A stretch of 64,000 nucleotides of DNA from Streptomyces filipinensis. Lineage in GTDB: Bacteria; Actinomycetota; Actinomycetes; Streptomycetales; Streptomycetaceae. The position numbers and the translations under genes are program-made. The stretch covers positions 383,432-447,431 of the forward strand of contig NZ_BMTD01000005.1 in the NCBI RefSeq assembly GCF_014649495.1, read 5' to 3'. Below the pieces are notes generated by a model. It was given only the letters and a program-made list of their open reading frames with translations. It was not told the DNA's origin and ran no database searches. This document shows, piece after piece, positions 25,833-32,982 of this stretch. Within the stretch, counting starts at the first letter, position 1. Every line of letters starts with the position of its first letter.

Positions 25833-26185
25833 CAATCCCTCCAGACAGACGATGCCCTCACTCCCAGCCGAAGGCACAAACTCACACCAAGACTGCTCCT
25901 ACCAGGAACCCTCCACCTCATTCCGTTAGCCACTGTTCGTCGGGGTGGGGGCGGACGCTAGCGGAGCGGGAACAGACACGCATTCCACGACCCGATCGCG
26001 GCATGGGGACAGGCCACCGGGATGCCGGTGATCGAACGGTGTTCTTGCTCGCCGAAGGAGCCATCGCTCACTGCTGGCACCCCCGGCGACCCGGCCCCCG
26101 CACATCACACGGCGCAGCCGTTGAAACGCTTCCCGGCGCGCTGTGAGCCAGGTCGCGCCGTCAACAACGTCCCGGCCCGCAACAG
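25833..26185. other. No supportable gene
   Basis: About 350 bp between the small protein and the left repeat of the next IS. No frame has family similarity and no clear terminator or operator is seen. Confidence 0.5.
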
Positions 26186-27066
26186 CTAGGACTTGTCCGG
26201 CCGATCAAGTGACTAACTACTGTTCAGATCGCTGATGTGAGCATGAGGTGGGGCGATGTGACGGATGCGGAGTGGGATCGGCTGCGGCCCTTCCTGCCGG
26301 TCAGCAACGGGCGTTGTGGCCGGTGGCGGGATCACCGGCAGGTGATCGACGGGATCCTTCACCGAGTACGGACGGGGGTGCAATGGCGCGATCTCCCAGA
26401 GCGGTTCGGGCCGTGGAAGACAGCCTACGAACGCCACCGGCTGCGTTCGGCCGAAGGCACCCGGGAGCGTCTGCTGCAGCAGGTCCAGGCCGCGGCCGAT
26501 GCTGCGGGAGAGATCGACTGGGACATCGCGGCGGACTCCACCGTCGTGCGCGCCCATCAGCACGCGGCCGGTGCCCGCACCGAACCACCGCCGGCGCCCG
26601 CTTCAAAGGGGGCCGAAGTAGTGGAACATCGGTGCGAAACATCGTGGCGGAGTCTGCTCGCCCGGCTGGTGGAGGTGGTGCAGGAGGTGAGGGCCTGCGC
26701 CGCTCGCGCCCCGGGTTCACCAGCAAACTCCACCTGAGCGCGGATGGCCGCTGCCGCCCGCTGTCCTTGGTCGTCACCGGCGGACAACGAGCGGACTGCA
26801 CCCAGCTCAAGGCCGTGCTCGAAAAGATCCGCGTTCCGCGCATCGGGCCGGGCCGGCCACGCACGAAACCCGACAGTCTCACGGCCGACAAGGGATACAG
26901 CAACGGTCCGTGCCGCACCTACCTGCGGCGCCGGGGCATCCGGCCCATCAGCCCGGAGAAGGCCGACAGTCAGGCCGCCCGCGTGCGCAGAGGCTCACGC
27001 GGCGCACGGCCACCCGGCTTGCGGCGGCCCTGGTCATGTGGCTCCGTACATGATCGGCCGGGCCTA
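26186..27066 (+). mobile_element. IS5-family element, degenerate
   Basis: The left end CTAGGACTTGTCCGGCCGATCA-type repeat lies at 26186-26207. A damaged right end (TGATCGGCCGGGCCTAG, about 6 bases lost) lies at 27050-27066, and an intact copy lies further out at 27531-27552. CTAG flanks both the left end and the damaged right end, as expected for an IS5 YTAR target. Confidence 0.75.
26237..27051 (+). pseudogene. IS5-family transposase, frameshifted
   Basis: The first frame reads GDVTDAEWDRLRPFLPVSNG, VRTGVQWRDLPERFGPWKTA and IDWDIAADSTVVRAHQHAAG. After about 26595 the frame shifts and continues SRPGFTSKLHLSADGRCRPL and RPRTKPDSLTADKGYSNGP. A deletion after GSRGARPPG removes the catalytic Glu region, and the last residues AAALVMWLRT end at 27051. 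Inactive. Confidence 0.88.
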
Positions 27067-27363
27067 GTCGCGGGGTTCTGCGAGAAGGTCGTCCACCACA
27101 TGACATCGAATGGTGGGGAGGTGCTCAGCGATCGCCTCACTCATCATGGCTTCCCCTTCGGGGTCCACGTCTGGGCACCCCTCGCGAGTGGCGGCATCCG
27201 GCCACCGTGCGTACGCCACCCAGGTGCCGTCATCGGCCTGATGCAGACGTGATCCGTAGCTGCCGCAGTGCTTGTGCATCGCGTGTGTCACGCGGTGCCA
27301 ACCAGCTGCGAACTGCTGCTCCTTGCCTTCGTGCAAACGCCACCGGTAGATCACGGCAAACAT
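27064..27363 (-). CDS. ABM-type (dimeric ferredoxin-like fold) monooxygenase-like protein
   Basis: A 99-residue protein with ATG 27363 and a GGGGGAGG ribosome site. MFAVIYRWRLHEGKEQQFAA starts the beta-alpha-beta ABM/EthD-like fold, with a His-rich helix HRVTHAMHKHCGSYGSRLH. The middle WVAYARWPDAATRE is the typical substrate-pocket strand. Such proteins are small cofactor-free monooxygenases, heme-degrading enzymes or stress proteins; the exact role is unknown. The TAG stop coincides with the damaged right end of the preceding IS, and another right-end copy lies upstream, so the gene sits between IS ends. Confidence 0.75.
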   Translation of the reverse strand: MFAVIYRWRLHEGKEQQFAAGWHRVTHAMHKHCGSYGSRLHQADDGTWVAYARWPDAATREGCPDVDPEGEAMMSEAIAEHLPTIRCHVVDDLLAEPRD

Positions 27364-27530
27364 GACACGACCTCCCCCTTTGACCTCCGCGCCTCCGGAA
27401 TCCGATGGGCGTGCCCTGCATACCCACCACACTCCAGATCGGAACTGTACATGTCAGCCTATTGGGTGGGGGCGGTCTCTGACGATCGCAACAAGGCCAC
27501 CGCCGCAGCCGGCGGATCCGGCTCTGGACA

Positions 27531-27552
27531 TGATCGGCCGGACAAGTCCCAG
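27531..27552 (-). repeat. Solo IS5-family right end
   Basis: TGATCGGCCGGACAAGTCC then CAG: 21 of 22 bases match the reverse complement of the left end at 26186-26207. It lies 465 bp beyond the transposase-proximal right end, on the far side of the ABM gene. Confidence 0.75.
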
Positions 27553-27558
27553 TAGTGC

Positions 27559-28003
27559 TTCGTTAGGTTCTGGTTCTGCTGGTCGGTAGGGGGGTGGCCG
27601 CAGGTGGTGCAGGTGCCGGTCCAGCACCTCAGCAGGTCCTGGAGCTCGTCGAGGACCTGGTAGAGGGTCAGGCCGGCATCTGGGCTGTTGGGTCGAGTCG
27701 CCGCAGGGTGAGGAAGGCCTGGGCGGCGGTGACGAGGGTGACGTGGTGGAGCCAGCCGCGCCAGGTGCGGCCTTCGAAGTGGTCCAGGCCCAGGCCGTGT
27801 TTGAGTGCGCGGTAGTCGTGCTCGATCCGCCAGCGCATCTTCGCCCACCGCACCAGGTCGGCGATCGGGGTGGTGGCGGGCAGTTTGGTCATCCGGTAGC
27901 CGGTCGGCTCGTGAGCTTGGTCGGGCTGTTCGACCAGCAGGGCCCGCAGCGGCAGCACACCGTCCCACCGGTTGCGTCCTCCGGACTGTTCCTGGGCGGT
28001 GGC
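27559..28003 (-). pseudogene. IS701-family transposase C-terminal fragment
   Basis: GRNRWDGVLPLRALLVEQPD, then VRWAKMRWRIEHDYRALKHG and LGLDHFEGRTWRGWLHHVTL are the classic end of IS701-type DDE transposases (the 'IEHDYR' Glu box). A shift near 27685 separates RRLDPTAQMPA from the continuing GLTLYQVLDELQDLLRCW. Everything upstream of about 28003 is missing, cut by a nitroreductase fragment. Confidence 0.85.
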
Positions 28004-28011
28004 GGCAGGCT

Positions 28012-28239
28012 TCCTTGCCCTCCGCCGACCTGGCCGAGAGGATCGCCGCCAAGCACCTGCGCGCCCCGATGCTGCTCGCCGTCGTCTTCCAGCCTCGCGA
28101 CCACCCGGGAATCCCGCACTGGGAGCAGTTGGCCGCGACGTCCGCGAGGGCCACCACCCTGCTGCTGCTCCTCCACGCCCGCGGCTGGGGCGGCGTGTGG
28201 TTCGGGGGGCCCTGCCCGGACGCGCCGCAGGGAGGGTGA
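28012..28239 (+). pseudogene. Nitroreductase-family fragment
   Basis: The frame reads LAERIAAKHLRAPMLLAVVF, then QPRDHPGIPHWEQLAATSAR and LLLLLHARGWGGVWFGG. This matches the central part of nitroreductase-family proteins (the 'AP..L.V..., W....A.....NLLLAA...G.G..W' order). Both ends, including flavin-binding Arg and Gly residues, are absent. Probably broken by the IS701 insertion and a later deletion. Confidence 0.6.
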
Positions 28240-28341
28240 TCGGGGGGACCTTGCTGCTCACGAGCCTCTTGATCCTTCGGTTGTCGACAGGCGTCAACGA
28301 TCACGTGCCGCCATGCATTCCTGATGGCGACATCCGCCTCT

Positions 28342-28359
28342 ACTGACCGTTCAGTCAGT
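28342..28359. promoter_or_regulatory. Inverted repeat, possible TetR-type operator
   Basis: ACTGAC-CGTTCA-GTCAGT has perfect 6-bp arms, with a sequence typical of TetR-family operators. It lies 205 bp before pqqA, with no gene in between, so it could control the pqq-CAZyme operon. Confidence 0.45.
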
Positions 28360-28563
28360 GAAAGGAGCGGAGATTGGCCGGAAACGCATCCGACGTTTTC
28401 GGTCCGGACCATTGACCGGAGCCCTCCGCCCCGCAACTCTGTATCGCGCCCCGGACGTGTCACTGAACCCGGTGCATACATGTGAACTGGTCCTGACCAG
28501 GCCGCATCTTCCCCCCGGCTCCCTTCCGAGACTCCCCACCCTCAGGAAAGCGAGTACGCACAC

Positions 28564-28731
28564 ATGAGTGAGAGTCCTTCCCTGCCTGCCCTGACACACC
28601 ACTCCGCTGCGGATACATCGGATGAAAAGCTCTGGAAGACCCCGGACTACCACATCGTGGAGACCGCGCTGGAGGTGACCGCGTACGCGCTCGCCGACCG
28701 CCGTCCGCCCCAGCCGCCCCCGGCCGCATGA
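28564..28731 (+). CDS. pqqA: PQQ precursor peptide PqqA
   Basis: A 55-residue precursor peptide; PqqE and partners cross-link one Glu and one Tyr of it to build pyrroloquinoline quinone. The essential pair is visible as E37-V-T-A-Y41 within KTPDYHIVETALEVTAYAL. It is longer than the usual 22-40 residues, with an unusual Ser/His-rich N-terminal leader and a Pro-rich tail (RRPPQPPPAA). ATG preceded by AGGAAAGCGAG. Its stop overlaps the pqqC start (ATGA), the first of a chain of overlaps through pqqE. Confident because of the downstream genes. Confidence 0.9.
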   Translation: MSESPSLPALTHHSAADTSDEKLWKTPDYHIVETALEVTAYALADRRPPQPPPAA

Positions 28732-29444
28732 CCGCGGCACCACCCGGACTCGACGGCCGCGCCGCCTGGCCGGCCGCCGAGTTCACCGAGCGGCTGCGTG
28801 CGGTCACCGCGACGCGCTACCACGACCGGCACCCCTTCAACCAGCGGATGCACCGCGGCGAACTGACCCCCGCCGAACTGCGCCGCTGGATCGCCGCCCG
28901 CTTCCACTACCAGCGGCACATCCCCGTCAAGGACGCGCTGATCCTCGCGAAGCTCGACCGGCCCGAGGAGCGCCGCGCCTGGCTGCGCCGCATCCACGAC
29001 CAGGACGGTACCGACGCCACGGGGGGCGGTATCGAGCGCTGGCTGCGGCTCGGCGAGGCGGCCGGCCTGGCCCGCGAGGAACTGTGGGACACCTCCCGGG
29101 TCCCGCCTGGGGTGCGCCTCGCGGTGGAGGGGTACGTCACCTTCTGCCGGCGCAGCCCTCTGCTGGACGCGGTCGCGGCCTCCCTGACCGAGCTGTCCGC
29201 CCCGGACCTGATGCGCACCCGCATCGCCGCCTTCGAACGCCACTACCCGTGGATCGACGCGGTGGGCCTCGGCTACTTCCGCACCCGTGTCACCCAGGGC
29301 GCCCGGGACGCCGAGCAGGCCCTCGCCCTGGTCCTCGCCCGGGCCCGCACCCGCGAGGAGCAGCGACGGGCCGTCGCGGCACTGGAGTTCAAGTGCGAGG
29401 TGCTGTGGGCCCTGCTCGACGCGGTGGACCGGAGCGACCCGTGA
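28728..29444 (+). CDS. pqqC: PQQ synthase PqqC
   Basis: 238 residues, the normal length for the cofactorless oxidase that performs the final ring closure and eight-electron oxidation to PQQ. Diagnostic stretches include RYHDRHPFNQRMHRGEL, RRWIAARFHYQRHIPVKDA, DQDGTDATGGGIERWLRLGE and FERHYPWIDAVGLGYFRTR, with His residues in HYQRH and ERHYP lining the pocket. Overlaps pqqA and pqqD by 4 bp. Cytosolic. No damage seen. Confidence 0.96.
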   Translation: MTAAPPGLDGRAAWPAAEFTERLRAVTATRYHDRHPFNQRMHRGELTPAELRRWIAARFHYQRHIPVKDALILAKLDRPEERRAWLRRIHDQDGTDATGGGIERWLRLGEAAGLAREELWDTSRVPPGVRLAVEGYVTFCRRSPLLDAVAASLTELSAPDLMRTRIAAFERHYPWIDAVGLGYFRTRVTQGARDAEQALALVLARARTREEQRRAVAALEFKCEVLWALLDAVDRSDP

Positions 29445-29725
29445 CAGCGGCGTCGCCGGCCTCGCCCGCCACGTCATGGCGCCCCGTCCTCGCCCGCGGG
29501 GTGGTGCTGCGGCACGACCCGGTACGGGACGCCGACCTGTTGCTGCTGCCGGAGCGGGTGGTGGTGCTCGACGGCAGTGCGGGCGGTGTGCTCCGGCTGT
29601 GCGACGGCGTCCGGGACGTGGCCGCCGTCGTCGCCGAGCTGGCCGTACGCCACCCCGCCGCGCCCGTCGCCGCCGAAGTCCCCGAATTTCTGAACCGGTT
29701 ACGGAAGGAGGGCTGGCTGAGATGA
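29441..29725 (+). CDS. pqqD: PqqA-binding chaperone PqqD
   Basis: 94 residues from the GTG that overlaps the pqqC stop. It has the PqqD winged-helix (RRE) pattern RPVLARGVVLRHDPVRDADL, LLPERVVVLDGSAGGVLRLC and FLNRLRKEGWLR. PqqD binds the PqqA peptide and presents it to the radical SAM enzyme PqqE. Its stop overlaps the pqqE ATG, so the two should be made in step. Confidence 0.95.
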   Translation: MTAASPASPATSWRPVLARGVVLRHDPVRDADLLLLPERVVVLDGSAGGVLRLCDGVRDVAAVVAELAVRHPAAPVAAEVPEFLNRLRKEGWLR

Positions 29726-30831
29726 CCGCACCTCCCGCACCTCCCGCACCTCCCGGTCCTCCCTGGGCCCTGCTCGCCGAGCTCACCCACGCCTGCCCAC
29801 TGCGCTGCGGTTACTGCTCCAACCCCGTCGAACTGGTCGGCCGGTCAGGGGAGCTGTCCACGGAGCAGTGGTCGGAGGTCTTCCGGCAGGCGGGCGCGCT
29901 CGGTGTCGTCCACACCCATCTGTCCGGCGGCGAGCCGCTGCTGCGGCGCGACCTGTCCGACCTGGTGGCCGCCGCCGACGGCGCGCGCCTGTACACCCAG
30001 CTCGTCACCAGCGGGGTGGGCCTCGGTGAGCGGCGGCTGGCCGAGCTGACCGGGGCCGGGCTGCGCAGCGTGCAGCTGTCGGTGCAGCACGCGGACCGCG
30101 TCACCGCCGAACGGATCGCGGGAGCACGGTCGTTCACCGCGAAGGAACGCGCCGCTCGGCTGATCCACGAGGCCGGACTGCCCCTCGGGCTGAACGCCGT
30201 CCTGCACCGCGGCAACCTGGACGACCTCGACGGCCTGATCCGGCTCGCGCTCGACTGGGGTGCCGACCGGATCGAGCTGGCGAACACCCAGTACCACGGC
30301 TGGGCGGCCCGCAACCGCGCCGCGTTGCTGCCGACACCCGCCCAGGTCGAGCGCGCCCGTGCCCGAGTGGTCCGCTGGCGTGAACGCCTCGGCGGCACAC
30401 TGGAGTTGGTGTGGGTGGCCCCCGACCTGGTGGACGCCACGGCGAAACCCTGCATGGGCGGCTGGGGCGCCGTCTCGCTCACCGTCACTCCGGACGGCAC
30501 GGTGCTGCCGTGCCCCGCGGCCGGCACCCTGCCCGGTCTGGACCCGCCCAACGTGACGCACCGCGAACTTGCCTGGATCTGGCGTGAGTCGAGGGCCTTC
30601 AACGCCTTCCGGGGCGAGTCCTGGATGCCCGAACCATGCCGCGGCTGCGCCCTGCGCACCGTCGACCACGGCGGCTGCCGCTGCCAGGCATACGCCCTGA
30701 CCGGCGACGCCACCCGCACCGACCCCGCCTGCCGGCACGCCCCGGACCGCCCTCTCGTCGCGGCGCTTGTGCACGGTGCCGCCGACTGTGCTGATCCATC
30801 GGCGTATGGCTACCGAGGGGGAGGGCGCTGA
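29722..30831 (+). CDS. pqqE: Radical SAM PqqA cross-linking enzyme PqqE
   Basis: 369 residues. The radical SAM cluster motif is C25-PLR-C29-GY-C32 after a Pro-rich start. HLSGGEPLLRRDLSDLVAAA is the SAM-binding GGEP strand. The C-terminal SPASM-type region holds Cys in KPCMGGWGAVSLTVTPDG, VLPCPAA, PEPCRGCALRTVDHGGCRCQ and PACRH, for auxiliary Fe-S clusters. It makes the Glu-Tyr carbon cross-link in PqqA bound to PqqD. The last 40 codons are partly duplicated in the 160 bp that follow. Confidence 0.96.
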   Translation: MTAPPAPPAPPGPPWALLAELTHACPLRCGYCSNPVELVGRSGELSTEQWSEVFRQAGALGVVHTHLSGGEPLLRRDLSDLVAAADGARLYTQLVTSGVGLGERRLAELTGAGLRSVQLSVQHADRVTAERIAGARSFTAKERAARLIHEAGLPLGLNAVLHRGNLDDLDGLIRLALDWGADRIELANTQYHGWAARNRAALLPTPAQVERARARVVRWRERLGGTLELVWVAPDLVDATAKPCMGGWGAVSLTVTPDGTVLPCPAAGTLPGLDPPNVTHRELAWIWRESRAFNAFRGESWMPEPCRGCALRTVDHGGCRCQAYALTGDATRTDPACRHAPDRPLVAALVHGAADCADPSAYGYRGGGR

Positions 30832-30985
30832 GATGCCGACGCTCGCGGGCCGGCCCGGCCGAGGACACCCGCACCGACCCCGCCTGCCGGCACGCCCCGG
30901 ACCGCCGTCTCGTCGACGTCCTGGTCCGCAGCACCGCTGACACCGCTGCCGCGCTGATCCATCCGCGTACGCCTACCGAGAAGGA
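30690..30985 (+). repeat. Imperfect tandem duplication of pqqE 3' end
   Basis: A 40-bp stretch starting ACCCGCACCGACCCCGCCTG occurs at 30712-30751 and identically at 30866-30905, 154 bp apart. Similarity continues through CTGATCCATC, a Shine-Dalgarno and an ATG-GCCGACG start context. The unit therefore duplicates the end of pqqE plus the ribosome site of the next gene, leaving a decoy ATG at 30832. Confidence 0.8.
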
Positions 30986-30990
30986 GGACC

Positions 30991-32178
30991 ATGAGACGCC
31001 GACGTCTGCGGGCCGCGCTGACCGCGGCGACGCTCGCCACCGCCACCCTGGTCGCGCTGCCCACCGCCGTACCCCCGGCCAGCGCCACCCCGGCCCCCGC
31101 GCCCCGCCCCGCCGCCGCCCGCGACTGGTCGACGGCCGTCGTGGACTCCACCATGGCGCGCTACACGCCGGCCACCATCGGCGGCTGGTCGTACCCCGTG
31201 GGCCTGTACCTCTACGGCCAGTACCTCGTCTACCGGCGCACCCATGATCCCCGCCTGCTCGCCTACATCAAGGCCTACGTCGACCGGTTCGTGCACAGCG
31301 ACGGCACGATCGACCAGTCCTTCAACAGCCTCGACAGCATGCAGGCGGGGCGACTGCTGGTGATCCTGCACCACGAAACCGGCCAGGACCGCTACCGCAA
31401 GGCCGCGCGGAAGATCCGCGACCGCCTGAACAGCTATCCGCGCACCTCCGACGGCGGCTTCTGGCACGCCGACACCAGCAGCCGGGCCCACCAGCTGTGG
31501 GCGGACGGTGCCTACATGGTGAACCCGTTCCTGGTCGAGTACGGCAAAGAGTTCGGCGACGGTGCCTACACGAACCACGAGGCCGCCGAGCAGTTGGCCG
31601 TCTACGGCGGTCACCTCCAGGTGGCGAACGGCCTGTTGCGGCACGCGTACGACGAGTCCAGGTCGGCGAGCTGGGCCGACCCGGCCACCGGACTCGCCCC
31701 GGAGCACTGGTGCCGTGCCGTCGGCTGGTACGCGATGGCGCTGGTGAACGTCCTCGACGCGATCCCCGCCGACCAGCCCCGACGTCCTCAACTGCTCGGC
31801 ACCTTGCGGTCGTTGGCCTCGGCGCTGGAGAAGTACCAGGACCCGGCGTCCGGGCGCTGGTTCCAGGTGATGGACAAGGGCTCCCGGCCGGACAACTGGG
31901 CCGAGACCTCCTGCTCCAGCATGTTCGCCTACGCCCTCTCCCGCGGCGTCCAGCAGGGCTATCTGGACCAGCGCTTCAACGCGGTCGCCCAGCGCGGCCA
32001 CCAGGGGGTGCTGGCCCGGCTGTCGGTCGGCGCGGACGGCCGTACGAACCTGGCCGACATCTCCGTCGGCACCAACGTCGGCGACTACGCGTACTACGTG
32101 GGCCGCACCCGGGCCACCAACGACTTCCACGGGCTCGGGGCCTTCCTGATCATGAACGAGCAACTGCGAGGTGATTGA
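30991..32178 (+). CDS. Secreted GH105 unsaturated glycuronyl hydrolase
   Basis: 395 residues with a Sec-type signal (MRRRRLRAALTAATLATATL, cleavage near ASA-TP). The GH105 six-hairpin barrel is shown by IGGWSYPVGLYLYGQYLVYR, TIDQSFNSLDSMQAGRLLVI, the active-site strand HQLWADGAYMVNPFL (catalytic Asp), HWCRAVGWYAMALVNVLDAI and WAETSCSSMFAYALSRG. The family removes 4,5-unsaturated uronic acid from rhamnogalacturonan or similar fragments left by lyases. GAAGGAGG precedes the ATG. First of five exported enzymes behind pqqE. Confidence 0.92.
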   Translation: MRRRRLRAALTAATLATATLVALPTAVPPASATPAPAPRPAAARDWSTAVVDSTMARYTPATIGGWSYPVGLYLYGQYLVYRRTHDPRLLAYIKAYVDRFVHSDGTIDQSFNSLDSMQAGRLLVILHHETGQDRYRKAARKIRDRLNSYPRTSDGGFWHADTSSRAHQLWADGAYMVNPFLVEYGKEFGDGAYTNHEAAEQLAVYGGHLQVANGLLRHAYDESRSASWADPATGLAPEHWCRAVGWYAMALVNVLDAIPADQPRRPQLLGTLRSLASALEKYQDPASGRWFQVMDKGSRPDNWAETSCSSMFAYALSRGVQQGYLDQRFNAVAQRGHQGVLARLSVGADGRTNLADISVGTNVGDYAYYVGRTRATNDFHGLGAFLIMNEQLRGD

Positions 32179-32183
32179 GTGTC

Positions 32184-32969
32184 ATGAGCACGTCCAGAAG
32201 GGCTGTGCTGGGCGCCGCACTCGGCGGTGCCGTGGCAGCAGCGACCGGCCTGCCCGCCACCGAGGCGCACGCCGCCTCCTGGCAGCTGAAGTGGTCGCCG
32301 TCGGCACGCAGCGACGGACTCGGCGCCTTCGAGACCGTCGAGGACGACCGCGCGCACTCCCACCCGGCGGGCCATCCGCACATCTTCGCCACCGGCGACA
32401 ACTGGCGCTTCAACATGCACACGGTCGACCGGGACACCTCCACCGACCGCCAGCGCCAGGAGGTCACCGGGCTGCGCACCGGCGCCGGCAGCTATCTGAA
32501 GTGGACCGAGGGCCAGACCTGGCGGCTCACGTACTCGATGTACATCCCCAGCACCCTCAAGGCGACGACCACCTTCACCCACATCATGCAGATGAAGCAG
32601 CCCGGCGCCGGCACATCGCCGATCGTCGTGCAGTCGCTGCGGCGCCTGAACGGTGTCCAGACCATCGAACTGCGGCTCGCGATCGACGACATCCTCGTCG
32701 GCCGTACGAACCTCGACCCGCTGCACGACAAGTGGACCGACGTCGACTTCCAGATCAAGGTCGGCAACGGTTCGGCCGGTTCCGTCCGCTGGATCCTCAA
32801 GAACGGTTCCACCACCGTCGTCGACAAGTCCAGGTCCGGTGTCGACACCTTCCTCGCCGACCGGGTGCGCCCCAAGTGGGGCATCTACCGCTCCCTCGGC
32901 GACACCTCCGGATCGCTGCAGGACACCTACCTGCTGCTCACCAACCTCCGCGGCTACCAACTCGCCTAG
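32184..32969 (+). CDS. Secreted Tat-type polysaccharide lyase-fold protein
   Basis: 261 residues from ATG 32184, 5 bp after the GH105 stop. The start STSRRAVLGAALGGAVAAAT is a Tat signal. The mature part is a beta-jelly-roll like heparin lyase I/glucuronan-lyase proteins (GDNWRFNMHTVDRDTSTDRQ, WRLTYSMYIPSTLKATTTFT, HIMQMKQPG, KWGIYRSLGDT). A role in cleaving uronate-containing polymers would supply substrate to GH105, but catalytic residues cannot be assigned with certainty. TTG at 32175 is an alternative start. Confidence 0.75.
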   Translation: MSTSRRAVLGAALGGAVAAATGLPATEAHAASWQLKWSPSARSDGLGAFETVEDDRAHSHPAGHPHIFATGDNWRFNMHTVDRDTSTDRQRQEVTGLRTGAGSYLKWTEGQTWRLTYSMYIPSTLKATTTFTHIMQMKQPGAGTSPIVVQSLRRLNGVQTIELRLAIDDILVGRTNLDPLHDKWTDVDFQIKVGNGSAGSVRWILKNGSTTVVDKSRSGVDTFLADRVRPKWGIYRSLGDTSGSLQDTYLLLTNLRGYQLA

Positions 32970-32982
32970 AGGAGCGGTCTTC

